DNA of 64,000 nt from Thalassia testudinum. Lineage: Eukaryota; Streptophyta; Magnoliopsida; Alismatales; Hydrocharitaceae. How positions within the stretch are numbered: position 1 is the first letter of the stretch; every line of letters begins with the position of its first letter. The position numbers and the translations under genes are program-made. The notes below the pieces were generated by a model. The model ran no database searches and was not told the origin of the DNA. It saw only the letters and a list, made by a program, of their open reading frames with translations. The stretch is from contig JAZHRO010000063.1 in assembly GCA_037157565.1 (NCBI GenBank), positions 151,144,501-151,208,500 of the forward strand. Reading direction: 5' to 3'. Positions 36,995 through 48,310 of this stretch are shown here, in pieces.

Positions 36995-38147
36995 AATACC
37001 CCCATGCCTAGTTTTTGCTAGTCCCTAGCAAAATTAAGCGAAACCTAGCACTCCAAGTAGACTAGTCAACTCATTTAGTCTTCCTTCAGAAGCATATTAA
37101 GTTCAAGCTCTAGACCCAAGGTTCCTAAGTAGTTGCTAAGTTACAGACTAGGTCAGCTAAAGACGAGTTGCAGGCACAAGTTTCCCTGATTTCTGACTCT
37201 ACCCTAAAGTTTATTGATCCCTGAGATTAAAGCATCCGTGCCTGTGCATTGGTCTGAGTTATTTCAGTTAAAGGATTTTTTATATATATATATATACTTT
37301 TTCTTTTTCTTTTTTTTTTTTTTTGTTTGATTCTTCTAAGTCTAACCTCAGATCAGTTATCAACATGGTCTGTGTCGGATTCATTGTCCCCATTACCATA
37401 CCTCGAAGGGTGCCTGGCTTTCGATGCTTCGAGATAGTACTGCCCATAATGACCCCAAGAACTCCTGGCAATCGACACTTCGAGATAGTATCTCCCATGG
37501 ATTTCTTAAGCGAATTCAGGCCTATGGCAATCGGCACTTCGAGATAGGGCCGCCCATGGTACCTGAACCGCGCAATGCGCTTACATGCCCCCAGTAGGAT
37601 GGATATCCTAAGAGACAAGCGCCGAGGAGGTAATATGTTATCATCGCATCCTCAAGGTGAGTATATACTCCACCTCTCCTGCGGTGGGAACTCTTCCAAT
37701 CAAAATGTGTTTTCAAGCCTCTCTTAAATCAAAACTAAGAGAACCAAATCTCTTTTCAGAAAGACAAAAATTAAGTTGATTACCAGACCAAGTGTGTGAA
37801 ATTTGGATGCCTGGGTTACAAGGACCCGTAAACCAAAAGGTAGAATAAGACTCCAGGTACTACCCCACCTTTTAACTCAAACCCTAGCTTCCCTTCCTCA
37901 ACCTCTTGAGGAATGGTCCGCAACTTAACTCCTACTTAAGTTTTTAAGTCCACAAAGGACCCTAAAGGTCTAACGCTAGCAACTCATTTAGCTTCTAAAG
38001 TTTGACGCTAGAATTTATTTAGTCTACCTTAGAGTTCTGATTTGCTTAAGAATGCAAGATCTAGCCAGTTAAACTCAAAACCTTTTTTTCTTTTTTTTTT
38101 TCTTTTTTTTATATGTACAAATGTATGCAATTATGCTATGTATATCC
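36995..38147 (-). other. Polypurine tract, stem-loop and 3' untranslated region of A2
   Basis: The polypurine tract is 36995-37009 and the stem-loop 37013-37033. The TATCTCGAAG repeats lie at about 37400-37560. T-rich runs are at 37260-37325 and 38080-38110. No gene. Confidence 0.8.
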
Positions 38148-39552
38148 CTAAGTACACCCCCCCATGCCTAAAATTTGCAATGTCCTCATTGCATAGAAGG
38201 ATATTACCTGGGTTAGAGCTGGGCTGAATAGCCAAAGAACCTGCAAATCAGGTTCAAGAATTGCAGAAATAGGCCCTAAAAATGAGCAAAGCAATGTTGG
38301 CCTAGAAAATAGGTAACCTAGGATGTTGGCGAGCTGATGATGAATCCCGATAGCAAATGCTCGCCCAACTAAAATGGGAATGAAATCTTCCCAGGTCACC
38401 AGAAGAGGTTCTAAAGGATAAACAGGTAAAACAACCTCCAAAGGGGCAGGGGGAGGATAAGATGGATCCTCCAAAAGGTATGGGGAAGGAATGGTACAGA
38501 GATAAACCCCCAGGGTAATGGACTGACTAAAGAAATCATCAATCCATACCCGATACTCCATTGCAGGAAATATTGGTCTGTTAAGCCCCCTAGTCAGAAG
38601 AAAAGTGAGCAATTCTCTAAGGCAAGGATCATCTAGGGTGTCCAAGTTACGAGGTTGTGGGATGGCCATAAGATCTAGGTTGGGTTTAATCAGCTCGGTG
38701 TCCATCCCAAACACTCTTTCTAAATCCTCAATTTCATCCCTAGCATTCCTTGCACCATCACATGTATCTTCCTGCTCTTCATCAGGAGTCACAATTTTGC
38801 TTTCAGATATAAGCGAATCAGAGGGTGACTTCGAAGTGAATGAAGGCAGGTTGGAAGCAACAGATCTAGGGATTATCCTATCAATGTCATCCCCGGGTTT
38901 TTGTTGTTTACTCAAATCTTTCCCGGAGTATATATGTGAATCCACATAAATCTTAGAAATTGCTTCCAAATTTTCCATCATTTGATCATGAGGAGAAATA
39001 TCATCAATGGGTGTGCTAAGGAAACCTAATTTGGTCAAATTTGTGACATCCTCAGGGGCTAACTCTTCAAATAAGACATAATCACCCTTAGTGTCACTCC
39101 AAATCTTGAATGTAGGTTCCTCATATAATTCGTCTTCCTCCTCATCACACAATTCATCATGTACCCAAGGTCTAGAATCATTTAATATCTCAGCAGATCC
39201 CCTAGGGTGCTCTATCTGAGGTAAATGGTTTACACTGGTTACATCAGACTCCTCAGATAGGTCAATTTCTTTAGGGTTAGGTTCCCTAAGGATGGGTTTG
39301 AGTTCCATATCGTTATCAGAAGGGAGGGTAGGATTAACAACTTGACTTTGACCCACTTCATCAAATGTCACGAAAATACTATCATCTGGGTCGAGGTCTT
39401 CCAATGGTACCATCATTCCCTTCTTTTGACTCCAATATAATTCAAGTGGATACTCAACCTTATCATCATCTTCCTCGGGTTGCCACCTTTCTTCATCCAA
39501 TGCATAGCTACTTTCATGTGTATTTTCCTCCCACCTAAAGTGTAGATCTCTC
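38148..39552 (-). pseudogene. Conserved ORF of family A, 3' part (A2 copy)
   Basis: This is the C-terminal two thirds of the A ORF, free of stops to 38148, including the Trp codon that is a stop in A1. The 5' part is at 47725-48310. Counting 586 bases on that side with one target copy, the two parts are in the same frame. The uninterrupted ORF would have been about 661 codons. It ends a little earlier than in A1 because of a base change in a C run near 38157. Confidence 0.8.
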
Positions 39553-39959
39553 TGTTGGTGCTAGAGCACCACGATCATTTGTTTTGATGATAACAAAACA
39601 CGTTTTATTTAACATTTGCAATTTGAGTCCTAGATTTCAGGTCAATTGCAAATGTGGACGTGTTTAGACGGAGTTCGAGCTCGCATCCAGGACAGATTGG
39701 AGGAGCTTGACGGAAAACAGAGGAGGTTCGCGTGGAGCGACAGATTGAAGATAGAAGACAAGAAGAATAGGATAGATTCTTTTTAATCCTTTCTTGTATC
39801 TCTTGTCTTTATTTTCTTGCTCTTTTTATTTTCCTTAGAATATTATGTTAAAGAGCCTCAAAGTACCCTAACAGTAGTCCTAGGAACACTGGCACAACCC
39901 TAGGATACTTAGGTTTTCTGTAGAATACTTAGAAAACCAATATAGGGTTCAAACAGCAC

Positions 39960-40455
39960 TTCCAGACGTCTAATTCCCAAATCAGACGTCTGATAAAGTA
40001 TTTTAAGACGTCTGACTGTTGTTTCAGACGTCTGATAACTGTTAGGTTGGACATAGTTAGTTCTGTCTGATGAAATCAGACGTCCAGACCTTAGACCAGA
40101 CATCTTAGAAGACGTCTGATGGATTTTCCAGACGTCCAATTAGTGGACCGTTGGCTAGAGCCTTATCAGACGTCCTTAGGCCTTTCCAGACGTCTGAGAA
40201 ATGACCGTTTTGCCTCGGCTGACCCAAAATCTCTTCTCAGAGATTTTCTAGCCGTTGCAACGTTTGGAAATCAACCACTGTAAAAGTAGGTTTCCAGACG
40301 TCCAGACACAGTGCCAGACGTCCTGTATGTCGTCTGATGGACTTGCACAAAAGCCCTGTTTAGATCTGATTCAAGTCAGGGAGAAACCCGCATAGAATCA
40401 GACGTCTTAAAGTGGCCTTCCAGACGTCTGATGCCAGAGTTAGACGTCTGATAAC
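39960..40455. repeat. GACGTC palindrome cluster in LTR 1
   Basis: I count about 14 copies of GACGTC, several as the full 12-base palindrome TCAGACGTCTGA. The same clusters are at about 43186-43700 and 46435-46935. The core contains ACGT, the core of plant bZIP sites. Confidence 0.85.
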
Positions 40456-40557
40456 CCTGTCAAATGTAATCATTGTCCTGATTTCGGCCTGATTCTCTTG
40501 GACTTTGTTCCCAACGGCTATGGAAGCTTTTCTAAGCCTTCCAAAGCCTTCCTAAGG

Positions 40558-40573
40558 CCTCTATAAATAGAGG
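40558..40573 (+). promoter_or_regulatory. Palindromic TATA box of Sirevirus LTR 1
   Basis: CCTCTATAAATAGAGG is a perfect palindrome containing TATAAATAG. It is identical in LTR 2 (43807-43822) and LTR 3 (47036-47051). Confidence 0.75.
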
Positions 40574-41248
40574 GGAGCCTTTTCACACCAAGACACAACA
40601 AGAGACACACAAGAAACACTTTGCAATACACTAAGATCAAGTATTTCCACTCTCTTGTGTCCAAGAAGCTCTTTCTCTCTAAGCTCAAGTTCTACATCTT
40701 GAGAGCATCATTCCCTTCGCGCACCCGCTCTCCCGCCGTTGTCCACGAGAGCGACATTGCGCCGTTGCGTGGCTCACGCACCCACGTCATCGTCGACGCA
40801 CTCCTTGCAAAGGGGAGTTTCCTAAATCCTATAGAAGCTTAGGTTTAAATTACTTTGTTGGCTCTATAGGTTTATTGTTTTATTTTATCTTTGTAATTTG
40901 TTTGGGTATTCGCTTTGCGAATTCCCGTCTCCTTCGTGGGACAAAATCCTTCTCGTGGAGAGAAGGGGTTGAGGAACGCTACCCTCGTACTTGTAGCGTG
41001 GTTGTACTGAGGTTGAATCACCCTCGTTTTAAAGTGATTCGGTTAGTGGATTTGATCAACTAGGTTGATCGGAAAATCCTAACTCGAGAGGGTTAGGTGG
41101 TGGTTTTCACCCAGTTTGGGTTTCCACCTAAAAATTAGTTGTGTACATTTTGTGATTGCTTATTTTTGTGAGATTGCTTTATATATTTCAATTCCGCATT
41201 TTTTTACGTCACACTGATCTCACCCCCTCCAAGTAGGGAACCTTCAGT

Positions 41249-41260
41249 TGGTATCAGAGC
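41249..41260 (+). promoter_or_regulatory. Primer binding site, first unit (initiator tRNA-Met)
   Basis: TGGTATCAGAGC two bases after LTR 1 is the standard copia primer site. Confidence 0.92.
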
Positions 41261-41300
41261 AGGTTCTTGCGAGTTCGGAGTAACACCCGGCAAGAAGATC

Positions 41301-42446
41301 ATGGAGGGAAGTTGTTCCACAAGCAAGATTTCCGAGGGGCAGTCCACAACCCGTCCGCCGTTCTTTGACGGGAGCAACTACCCCTACTGGAAGTTGCGGA
41401 TGAAGACGTGGCTCCAAGCCACTGAATTCGAGATATGGGGATGTTACGAAACCCCATACGAGATCCCGAAGCGACCCCAAGGAGGCTACTCGCAGCTGCA
41501 AATTCGGGAGCTTTCACTCAACGCAAAGGCAATGAATGCCCTGTATTGCGCATTGAGTCCGAAAGAGTTCGATAAAATCCAAGAGTGCACTACCGCCCAC
41601 GAGATATGGAGGAAGTTAGAAGACACTCATGAAGAGATGAGCTCGGAGGAAAAAGAAGAAGAAAAAGAAGAAGAAACTGCTTGCTTTGGTTTCATGGCCA
41701 GAGGAACCAACAGCGACAGCGAAAGTGGAAGCGATGACAGCGACAACGAGGTAAGTTATGATTTACAAGAAGCTTTTAATGAACTATTTGAGATTAGTAA
41801 ATCACTTAAAATAGAAAACAAAAGTATTAAGAAGAACCTTAGTTTTCTTAAAAATGAAAATAATAGGTTAGAAAAACAACTTAAGGACATAGAAGCTAGT
41901 CCTAGAATTGATAACCTATTATTAGAAAATCAAGGCCTCATCAATGAAAATAATAAATTGATTGAGGAAAATGATAGTCTAAAGTTAGAAATCTCTAATT
42001 TAAAGACTAAGTTGAATACTATAGAAAAAGAAATTACATGTCTTAGGGAAAATTCTAACAAATTAATCAACAAAGTTGATAATTTTTATAGCCCTAAGGT
42101 TGAGAAAGGATCTCCATCAAGGAGACCCACTAACAGATCCGGATCCAAGCTCACTTGGATACCGAAAAAGGAATTAGAATCTTGTTTTGTAGGGTTCAGG
42201 GATAATTACAACACAATGGACTGGACCTACAAACTCAAAGCTGGTCAACTCAAGTTGGGAGAACCAAGGAGTAGACCAAGGAGGAGAACAAGAAGACCGA
42301 CGAGACGGCGAGCAAACAACGGACCCGCCGCACGTCGACCACCAGATTGGAGACCGGCGCCAATGCCCGGGCCTCCAAGCTACGGATGGGAGCCCCATCC
42401 GATGTGGCAACCACCACCATTTGGCCCACTTTATTGGCCATGGTAG
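41301..42446 (+). CDS. gag: Sirevirus gag-like protein, unit 1 (no protease or pol follows)
   Basis: The intact frame has 381 codons from the first ATG after the primer site. Residues about 20-40 (PPFFDGSNYPYWKLRMKTWL) are the copia Gag N-terminal block. Residues about 110-130 are Glu/Lys-rich. About 145-255 form a heptad-rich, probably coiled-coil stretch (NNRLEKQLKDIE, NNKLIEENDSLKLEI). SGSKLTWIPKKE about 278 resembles sequence that precedes the protease in Sirevirus polyproteins. The tail is Arg-rich then Pro/Trp-rich. No CCHC zinc knuckle is seen, and no protease, integrase or RT is encoded. The rest of the coding region appears deleted, leaving a gag-only element that would need enzymes from elsewhere. 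Confidence 0.88.
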   Translation: MEGSCSTSKISEGQSTTRPPFFDGSNYPYWKLRMKTWLQATEFEIWGCYETPYEIPKRPQGGYSQLQIRELSLNAKAMNALYCALSPKEFDKIQECTTAHEIWRKLEDTHEEMSSEEKEEEKEEETACFGFMARGTNSDSESGSDDSDNEVSYDLQEAFNELFEISKSLKIENKSIKKNLSFLKNENNRLEKQLKDIEASPRIDNLLLENQGLINENNKLIEENDSLKLEISNLKTKLNTIEKEITCLRENSNKLINKVDNFYSPKVEKGSPSRRPTNRSGSKLTWIPKKELESCFVGFRDNYNTMDWTYKLKAGQLKLGEPRSRPRRRTRRPTRRRANNGPAARRPPDWRPAPMPGPPSYGWEPHPMWQPPPFGPLYWPW

Positions 42447-42778
42447 GTGAGGTAAAATTCTTAACCCTATCTTGTTATAAGCATTTAGATAGGGGGAGTT
42501 AAAAAATGAAAAATGATGAGGTAATTGTCAATTTTTTAAGGGGGAGAAATAAGGTAGCTAAATTTCCTTTAGTAAGGGGGAGAAAAATAATAGCTATCTT
42601 GTTGTTACAAAAAGGGGGAGAATATCACCTTTGTTAAAATAAACTCAAAGAAGAGCATGTTTTAAGGGGCAGTTATAGGAAATGTAAAACCAATTAAACC
42701 TTTTTGATAATGTCAAAAAGGGGGAGGATTTTTATGCATTACTATTTACGGTTTTGTCATCATCAAAAATGGGGAGAT
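42447..42778 (+). promoter_or_regulatory. Repeated polypurine tracts before LTR 2
   Basis: The motif A-GGGGGAG occurs about six times between 42490 and 42778. The last one, next to the LTR, reads AAAAATGGGGAGAT with a T breaking the run, while the matching one before LTR 3 is AAAAAGGGGGAGAT. Confidence 0.85.
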
Positions 42779-44495
42779 TGTTGGTGCTAGAGCACCACGA
42801 TCATTTGTTTTGATGATAACAAAACACGTTTTATTTAACATTTGCAATTTGAGTCCTAGATTTCAGGTCAATTGCAAATGTGGACGTGTTTAGACGGAGT
42901 TCGAGCTCGCATCCAGGACGGATTGGAGGAGCTTGACGGAAAACAGAGGAGGTTCGCGTGGAGCGACAAATTGAAGATAGAAGATAAGAAGAATAGGATA
43001 GATTCTTTTTAATCCTTTCTTGTATCTCTTGTCTTTATTTTCTTCCTCTTTTTATTTTCCTTAGAATATTATGTTAAAGAGCCTCAAAGTACCGTAACAG
43101 TAGTCCTAGGAACACCGGCACAACCCTAGGATACTTAGGTTTTCTGTAGAATACTTAGAAAACCAATATAGGGTTCAAACAGCACTTCCAGACGTCTAAT
43201 TCCCAAATCAGACGTCTGATAAAGTATTTTAAGACGTCTGACTGTTGTTTCAGACGTCTGATAACTGTTAGGCTGGACATAGTTAGTTCAGTCTGATGAA
43301 ATCAGACGTCCAGACCTTAGACCTGACATCTTAGAAGACATCTGATGGATTTGCCAGACGTCCAATTAGTGGACCGTTGGCTAGAGCCTTATCAGACGTC
43401 CTTAAGCCTTTCCAGACGTCTGAGAAATGACCGTTTTGCCTCGGCTGACCCAAAATCTCTTCTCAGAGATTTTCTAGCCGTTGCAACGTTTGGAAATCAA
43501 TTCCCACAGTAAAAGTAGGTTTCCAGACGTCCAGACACAGTGCCAGACGTCCTGTATGTCGTCTGATGGACTTGCACAAAAACCCTGTTTAGATCTGATT
43601 CAAGTCAGGGAGAAACCCGCATAGAATCAGACGTCTGACCTTGAAATCAGATGTCTTAAAGTGGCCTTCCAGACGTCTGATGCCAGAGTTAGATGTCTGA
43701 TAACCCTGTCAAATGTAATCATTGTCCTGATTTCGGCCTGATTCTCTTGGACTTTGTTCCCAACGGCTATGGAAGCTTTTCTAAGCCTTCCAAAGCCTTC
43801 CTAAGGCCTCTATAAATAGAGGGGAGCCTTTTCACACCAAGACACAACAAGAGACACACAAGAAACACTTTGCAATACACTAAGATCAAGTATTTCCACT
43901 CTCTTGTGTCCAAGAAACTCTTGCTCTCTAAGCTCAAGTTCTACATCTTGAGAGCATCATTTCCTTCGCGCACCCGCTCTCCCGCCGTTGTCCACGAGAG
44001 CGACATTGCGCCGTTGCGTGGCTCACGCACCCGCGTCATCGTCGACGCACTCCTTGCAAAGGGGAGTTTCCTAAATCCTATAGAAGCTTAGGTTTAAATT
44101 ACTTTGTTGGCTCTATAGGTTTGTTGTTTTATTTTATCTTTGTAATTTGTTTGGGTATTCGCTTTGCGAATTCCCGTCTCCTTCGTGGGACAAAATCCTT
44201 CTCGTGGAGAGAAGGGGTTGAGGAACGCTACCCTCGTACTTGTAGCGTGGTCGTACTGAGGTTGAATCACCCTCATTTTAAAGTGATTCGGTTAGTGGAT
44301 TTGATCAACTAGGTTGATCGGAAAATCCTAACTCGAGAGGGTTAGGTGGTGGTTTTCACCCGGTTTGGGTTTCCACCTAAAAATTACTTGTGTACATTTT
44401 GTGATTGCTTATTTTTGTGAGATTGCTTTATATATTTCAATTCCGCAATTTTTTACGTCACACTGATCTCACCCCCTCCAAGTAGGGAACCTTCA
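42779..44495 (+). repeat. Sirevirus LTR 2 (central)
   Basis: 1717 bases, the longest of the three. It is the 3' LTR of unit 1 and the 5' LTR of unit 2. Confidence 0.93.
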
Positions 44496-44497
44496 GT

Positions 44498-44509
44498 TGG
44501 TATCAGAGC
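44498..44509 (+). promoter_or_regulatory. Primer binding site, second unit (initiator tRNA-Met)
   Basis: TGGTATCAGAGC two bases after LTR 2. Confidence 0.92.
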
Positions 44510-44549
44510 AGGTTCTTGCGAGTTCGGAGTAACACCCGGCAAGAAGATC

Positions 44550-45695
44550 ATGGAGGGAAGCTGTTCCACAAGCAAGATTTCCGAGGGGCAGTCCACAACC
44601 CGTCCGCCGTTCTTCGACGGGAGCAACTACCCCTACTGGAAGTTGCGGATGAAGACGTGGCTCCAAGCCACTGAATTCGAGATATGGGGATGTTGCGAAG
44701 CCCCATACGAGATCCCGAAGCGACCCCAAGGAGGCTACTCGCAGCTGCAAATTCGGGAGCTTTCACTCAACGCAAAGGCAATGAATGCCCTGTATTGCGC
44801 ATTGAGTCTGAAAGAGTTCGATAAAATCCAAGAGTGCACTACTGCCCGCGAGATATGGAGGAAGTTAGAAGACACTCATGAAGAGATGAGCTCGGAGGAA
44901 AAAGAAGAAGAAAAAGAAGAAGAAACCTCTTGCTTTGGTTTCATGGCCAGAGGAACCAACAGCGACAGCGAAAGTGGAAGCGACGACAGCGACAACGAGG
45001 TAAGTTATGATTTACAAGAAGCTTTTAATGAACTATTTGAGATTAGTAAATCACTTAAAATAGAAAACAAAAGTATTAAGAAGAACCTTAGTTTTCTTAA
45101 AAATGAAAATAATAGGTTAGAAAAACAACTTAAGGACATAGAAGCTAGTCCTAGAATTGATAACCTATTATTAGAAAATTAAGGCCTCATCAATGAAAAT
45201 AATAAATTGATTGAGGAAAATGATAGTCTAAAGTTAGAAATCTCTAATTTAAAGACTAAGTTGAATACTATAGAAAAAGAAATTGCATGTCTTAGGGAAA
45301 ATTCTAACAAATTAATCAACAAAGTTGATAATTTTTATAGCCCTAAGGTTGAGAAAGGATCTCCATCAAGGAGACCCACTAACAGATCCGGATCCAAGCT
45401 CACTTGGATACCAAAAAAGGAATTAGAATCTTATTTTGTAGGGTTCAGGGATAATTACAACACAAAGGACTGGACCTACAAACTCAAAGATGGTCAACTC
45501 AAGTTGGGAGAACAAAGGAGTAGACCAAGGAGGAGAACAAGAAGACCGACGAGACGGCGAGCAAACAACGGACCCGCCGCACGTCGACCACCAGATTGTA
45601 GACCGGCGCCAATGCCCGGGCCTCCAAGCTACGGATGGGAGCCCCATCCGATGTGGCAACCACCACCATTTGGCCCACTTTATTGGCCATGGTAG
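44550..45695 (+). pseudogene. gag: Sirevirus gag-like protein, unit 2, with premature stop
   Basis: It has the same length and layout as unit 1, but codon 211 is TAA (45180-45182) where unit 1 has CAA. The frame is otherwise open to 45695. Other differences are single substitutions, so the two units are recent copies of each other. Confidence 0.9.
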
Positions 45696-46027
45696 GTGAG
45701 GTAAAATTCTTAACCCTATCTTGTTATAAGCATTTAGATAGGGGGAGTTAAAAAATGAAAAATGATGAGGTAATTGTCAATTTTTTAAGGGGGAGAAATA
45801 AGGTAGCTAAATTTCCTTTAGTAAGGGGGAGAAAAATAATAGCTATCTTGTTGTTACAAAAAGGGGGAGAATATCACCTTTGTTAAAATAAACTCATAGA
45901 AGAGCATGTTTTAAGGGGGAGTTATAGGAAATGTAAAACCAATTAAACCTTCTTGATAATGTCAAAAAGGGGGAGGATTTTTATGCATTACTATTTACGG
46001 TTTTGTCATCATCAAAAAGGGGGAGAT
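45696..46027 (+). promoter_or_regulatory. Repeated polypurine tracts before LTR 3
   Basis: It has the same series of A-GGGGGAG motifs as 42447-42778. Here the terminal one is uninterrupted. Confidence 0.85.
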
Positions 46028-47724
46028 TGTTGGTGCTAGAGTACCACGATCATTTGTTTTGATGATAACAAAACACGTTTTATTTAACATTTGCAATTTG
46101 AGTCCTAGATTTCAGGTCAATTGCAAATGTGGACGTGTTTAGACGGAGTTCGAGCTCGCATCCAGGACGGATTGGAGGAGCTTGACGAAAAACAGAGGAG
46201 GTTCGCGTGGAGCGACAGATTGAAGATAGAAGACAAGAAGAATAGGATAGATTCTTTTTAATCCTTTCTTGTATCTCTTATCTTTATTTTCTTGCTCTTT
46301 TTATTTTCCTTAGAATATTATGTTAAAGAGCCTCAAAGTACCCTAACAGTAGTCCTAGGAACACCGGCACAACCCTAGGATACTTAGGTTTTCTGTAGAA
46401 TACTTAGAAAACCAATATAGGGTTCAAACAGCACTTCCAGATGTCTAATTCCCAAATCAGACGTCTGATAAAGTATTTTAAGACGTCTGACTGTTGTTTC
46501 AGACGTCTGATAACTGTTAGGCTGGACATAGTTAGTTCTGTCTGATGAAATCAGACGTCTTAGAAGACGTCTGATGGATTTGCCAGATGTCCAATTAGTG
46601 CACCGTTGGCTAGAGCCTTATCAGACGTCCTTAGGCCTTTCCAGACGTCTGAGAAATGATCGTTTTGCCTCGGCTGACCCAAAATCTCTTCTCAGAGATT
46701 TTCTAGCCGTTGCAACGTTTGGAAATCAATTCCCACAATAAAAGTAGGTTTCCAGACGTCCAGACACAGTGCCAGACGTCCTGTATGTCGTCTGATGGAC
46801 TTGCACAAAAACCCTGTTTAGATCTGATTCAAGTCAGGGAGAAACCTGCATAGAATCAGACGTCTGACCTTGAAATCAGACGTCTTAAAGTGGCCTTCCA
46901 GACGTCTGATGCCAGAGTTAGACGTCTGATAACCCTGTCAAATGTAATCATTGTCCTGATTTCGGCCTGATTCTCTTGGACTTTGTTCCCAACGGCTATG
47001 GAAGCTTTTCTAAGCCTTCCAAAGCCTTCCTAAGGCCTCTATAAATAGAGGGGAGCCTTTTCACACCAAGACACAACAAGAGACACACAAGAAACACTTT
47101 ACAATACACTAAGATCAAGTATTTCCACTCTCTTGTGTCCAAGAAGCTCTTGCTCTCTAAGCTCAAGTTCTACATCTTGAGAGCATCATTCCCTTCGCGC
47201 ACCCGCTCTCCCGCCGTTGTCCACGAGAGCGACATTGTGCCGTTGCGTGGCTCACGCACCCGCGTCATCGTCGACACACTCCTTGCAAAGGGGAGTTTCC
47301 TAAATCCTATAGAAGCTTAGGTTTAAATTACTTTGTTGGCTCTATAGGTTTGTTGTTTTATTTTATCTTTGTAATTTGTTTGGGTATTCGCTTTGCGAAT
47401 TCCCGTCTCCTTCGTGGGACAAAATCCTTCTCATGGAGCGAAGGGGTTGAGGAACGCTACCCTCGTACTTGTAGCGTGGTTGTACTGAGGTTGAATCACC
47501 CTCGTTTTAAAGTGATTCGGTTAGTGGATTTGATCAACTAGGTTGATCGGAAAATCCTAACTCGAGAGGGTTAGGTGGTGGTTTTCACCCGATTTGGGTT
47601 TCCACCTAAAAATTACTTGTGTACATTTTGTGATTGCTTATTTTTGTGAGATTGCTTTATATATTTCAATTCCGCAATTTTTTACGTCACACTGATCTTA
47701 CCCCCTCCAAGTAGGGAACCTTCA
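46028..47724 (+). repeat. Sirevirus LTR 3
   Basis: 1697 bases. It lacks about 20 bases at about 46558 compared with LTR 1 and LTR 2. It is followed directly by the target copy CTCTC, with no primer site. Confidence 0.93.
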
Positions 47725-48310
47725 CTCTCAAGGAAGTGTCATCTAATGGGGAGGTTTCAAAATCGATCCTCGAAATGTAGCTATTCTCCCCATAATTTCC
47801 CTCCAACTTAAAGTGAAGCTCTCCCACGGGAGATGCATCTATTGTAGAGGGGTGTACGTCATCCTCAATGGGGTAGATTGGGTGGCTAATTTCATCTCTT
47901 TCTTGTTGGCCTGCTCTCAAAGATTCTCCTAACAATTCACTCATTTCGTTTTGTATTTTCTGTATTTCCATCGTCAAAGAGGAGAGGCCATTTCTATCAT
48001 GAGAGAAGTCAGGCTCAGGCTTATAGTACCCAGGAGTGTTTGCCCAAGCATTATAATTTTTCAGGGAGGGTGTGTTGGGTATTTCTTTGGTATGTGGGAT
48101 ATTGGGCAAAGCAAATCCCGCTCCTGAGTTCTGCTCACTGATTTGGGGCTTAACTAGGCCAATACTCCTATAATAGGAGTAAAATGGACCCCAGTGCTTG
48201 TCATTATGTCCATCAAGGAATGGACCATCTCGACGTCTGGGATCGAAGGATGCAAAGTGGGGGTGAGGGTGTGGGCAAGATGTGAAAGGATGAAAATCAA
48301 TGTGGTCCAT
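47725..48310 (-). pseudogene. Conserved ORF of family A, 5' part (A2 copy)
   Basis: It begins MDHIDFHPFTSCPH at 48310, near-identical to A1, and is cut by the Sirevirus array after about 195 codons. It continues at 39552. Confidence 0.85.

Larger units (their letters stand above)
39553..41246 (+). repeat. Sirevirus LTR 1
   Basis: 1694 bases from TGTTGGTGCTAG to GGAACCTTCA. It carries about 14 GACGTC-centred motifs (39960-40455) and a palindromic TATA box at 40558-40573. It lacks about 20 bases present in LTR 2, at about 40406. Confidence 0.93.
39553..47724 (+). mobile_element. Sirevirus-type copia array: LTR-gag-LTR-gag-LTR
   Basis: Three LTRs (39553-41246, 42779-44495, 46028-47724) alternate with two short interiors that carry only a gag-like ORF. 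The target copies are CTCTC (39548-39552 and 47725-47729). The undisturbed site, GATCTCTC then AAGGAAGTG, is seen in A1 around 23220-23240. Primer sites match initiator tRNA-Met, and the repeated polypurine motifs before each downstream LTR are a known Sirevirus trait. Only one target duplication surrounds all three LTRs, so the array arose from one insertion, then duplicated or arrived as an array. Confidence 0.94.

Noticed and set aside
39960..40455. GACGTC repeats as a CRISPR-like or satellite array
   Set aside because: Spacing is irregular, units are 10-12 bases and lie inside an LTR; the region is a palindrome-rich LTR promoter zone.
40621..40842. Short ORFs repeated in all three Sirevirus LTRs (for example 40621-40842, 40875-41063)
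   Set aside because: They recur only because the LTR recurs, lie in the R/U5 region and have no recognisable domain.
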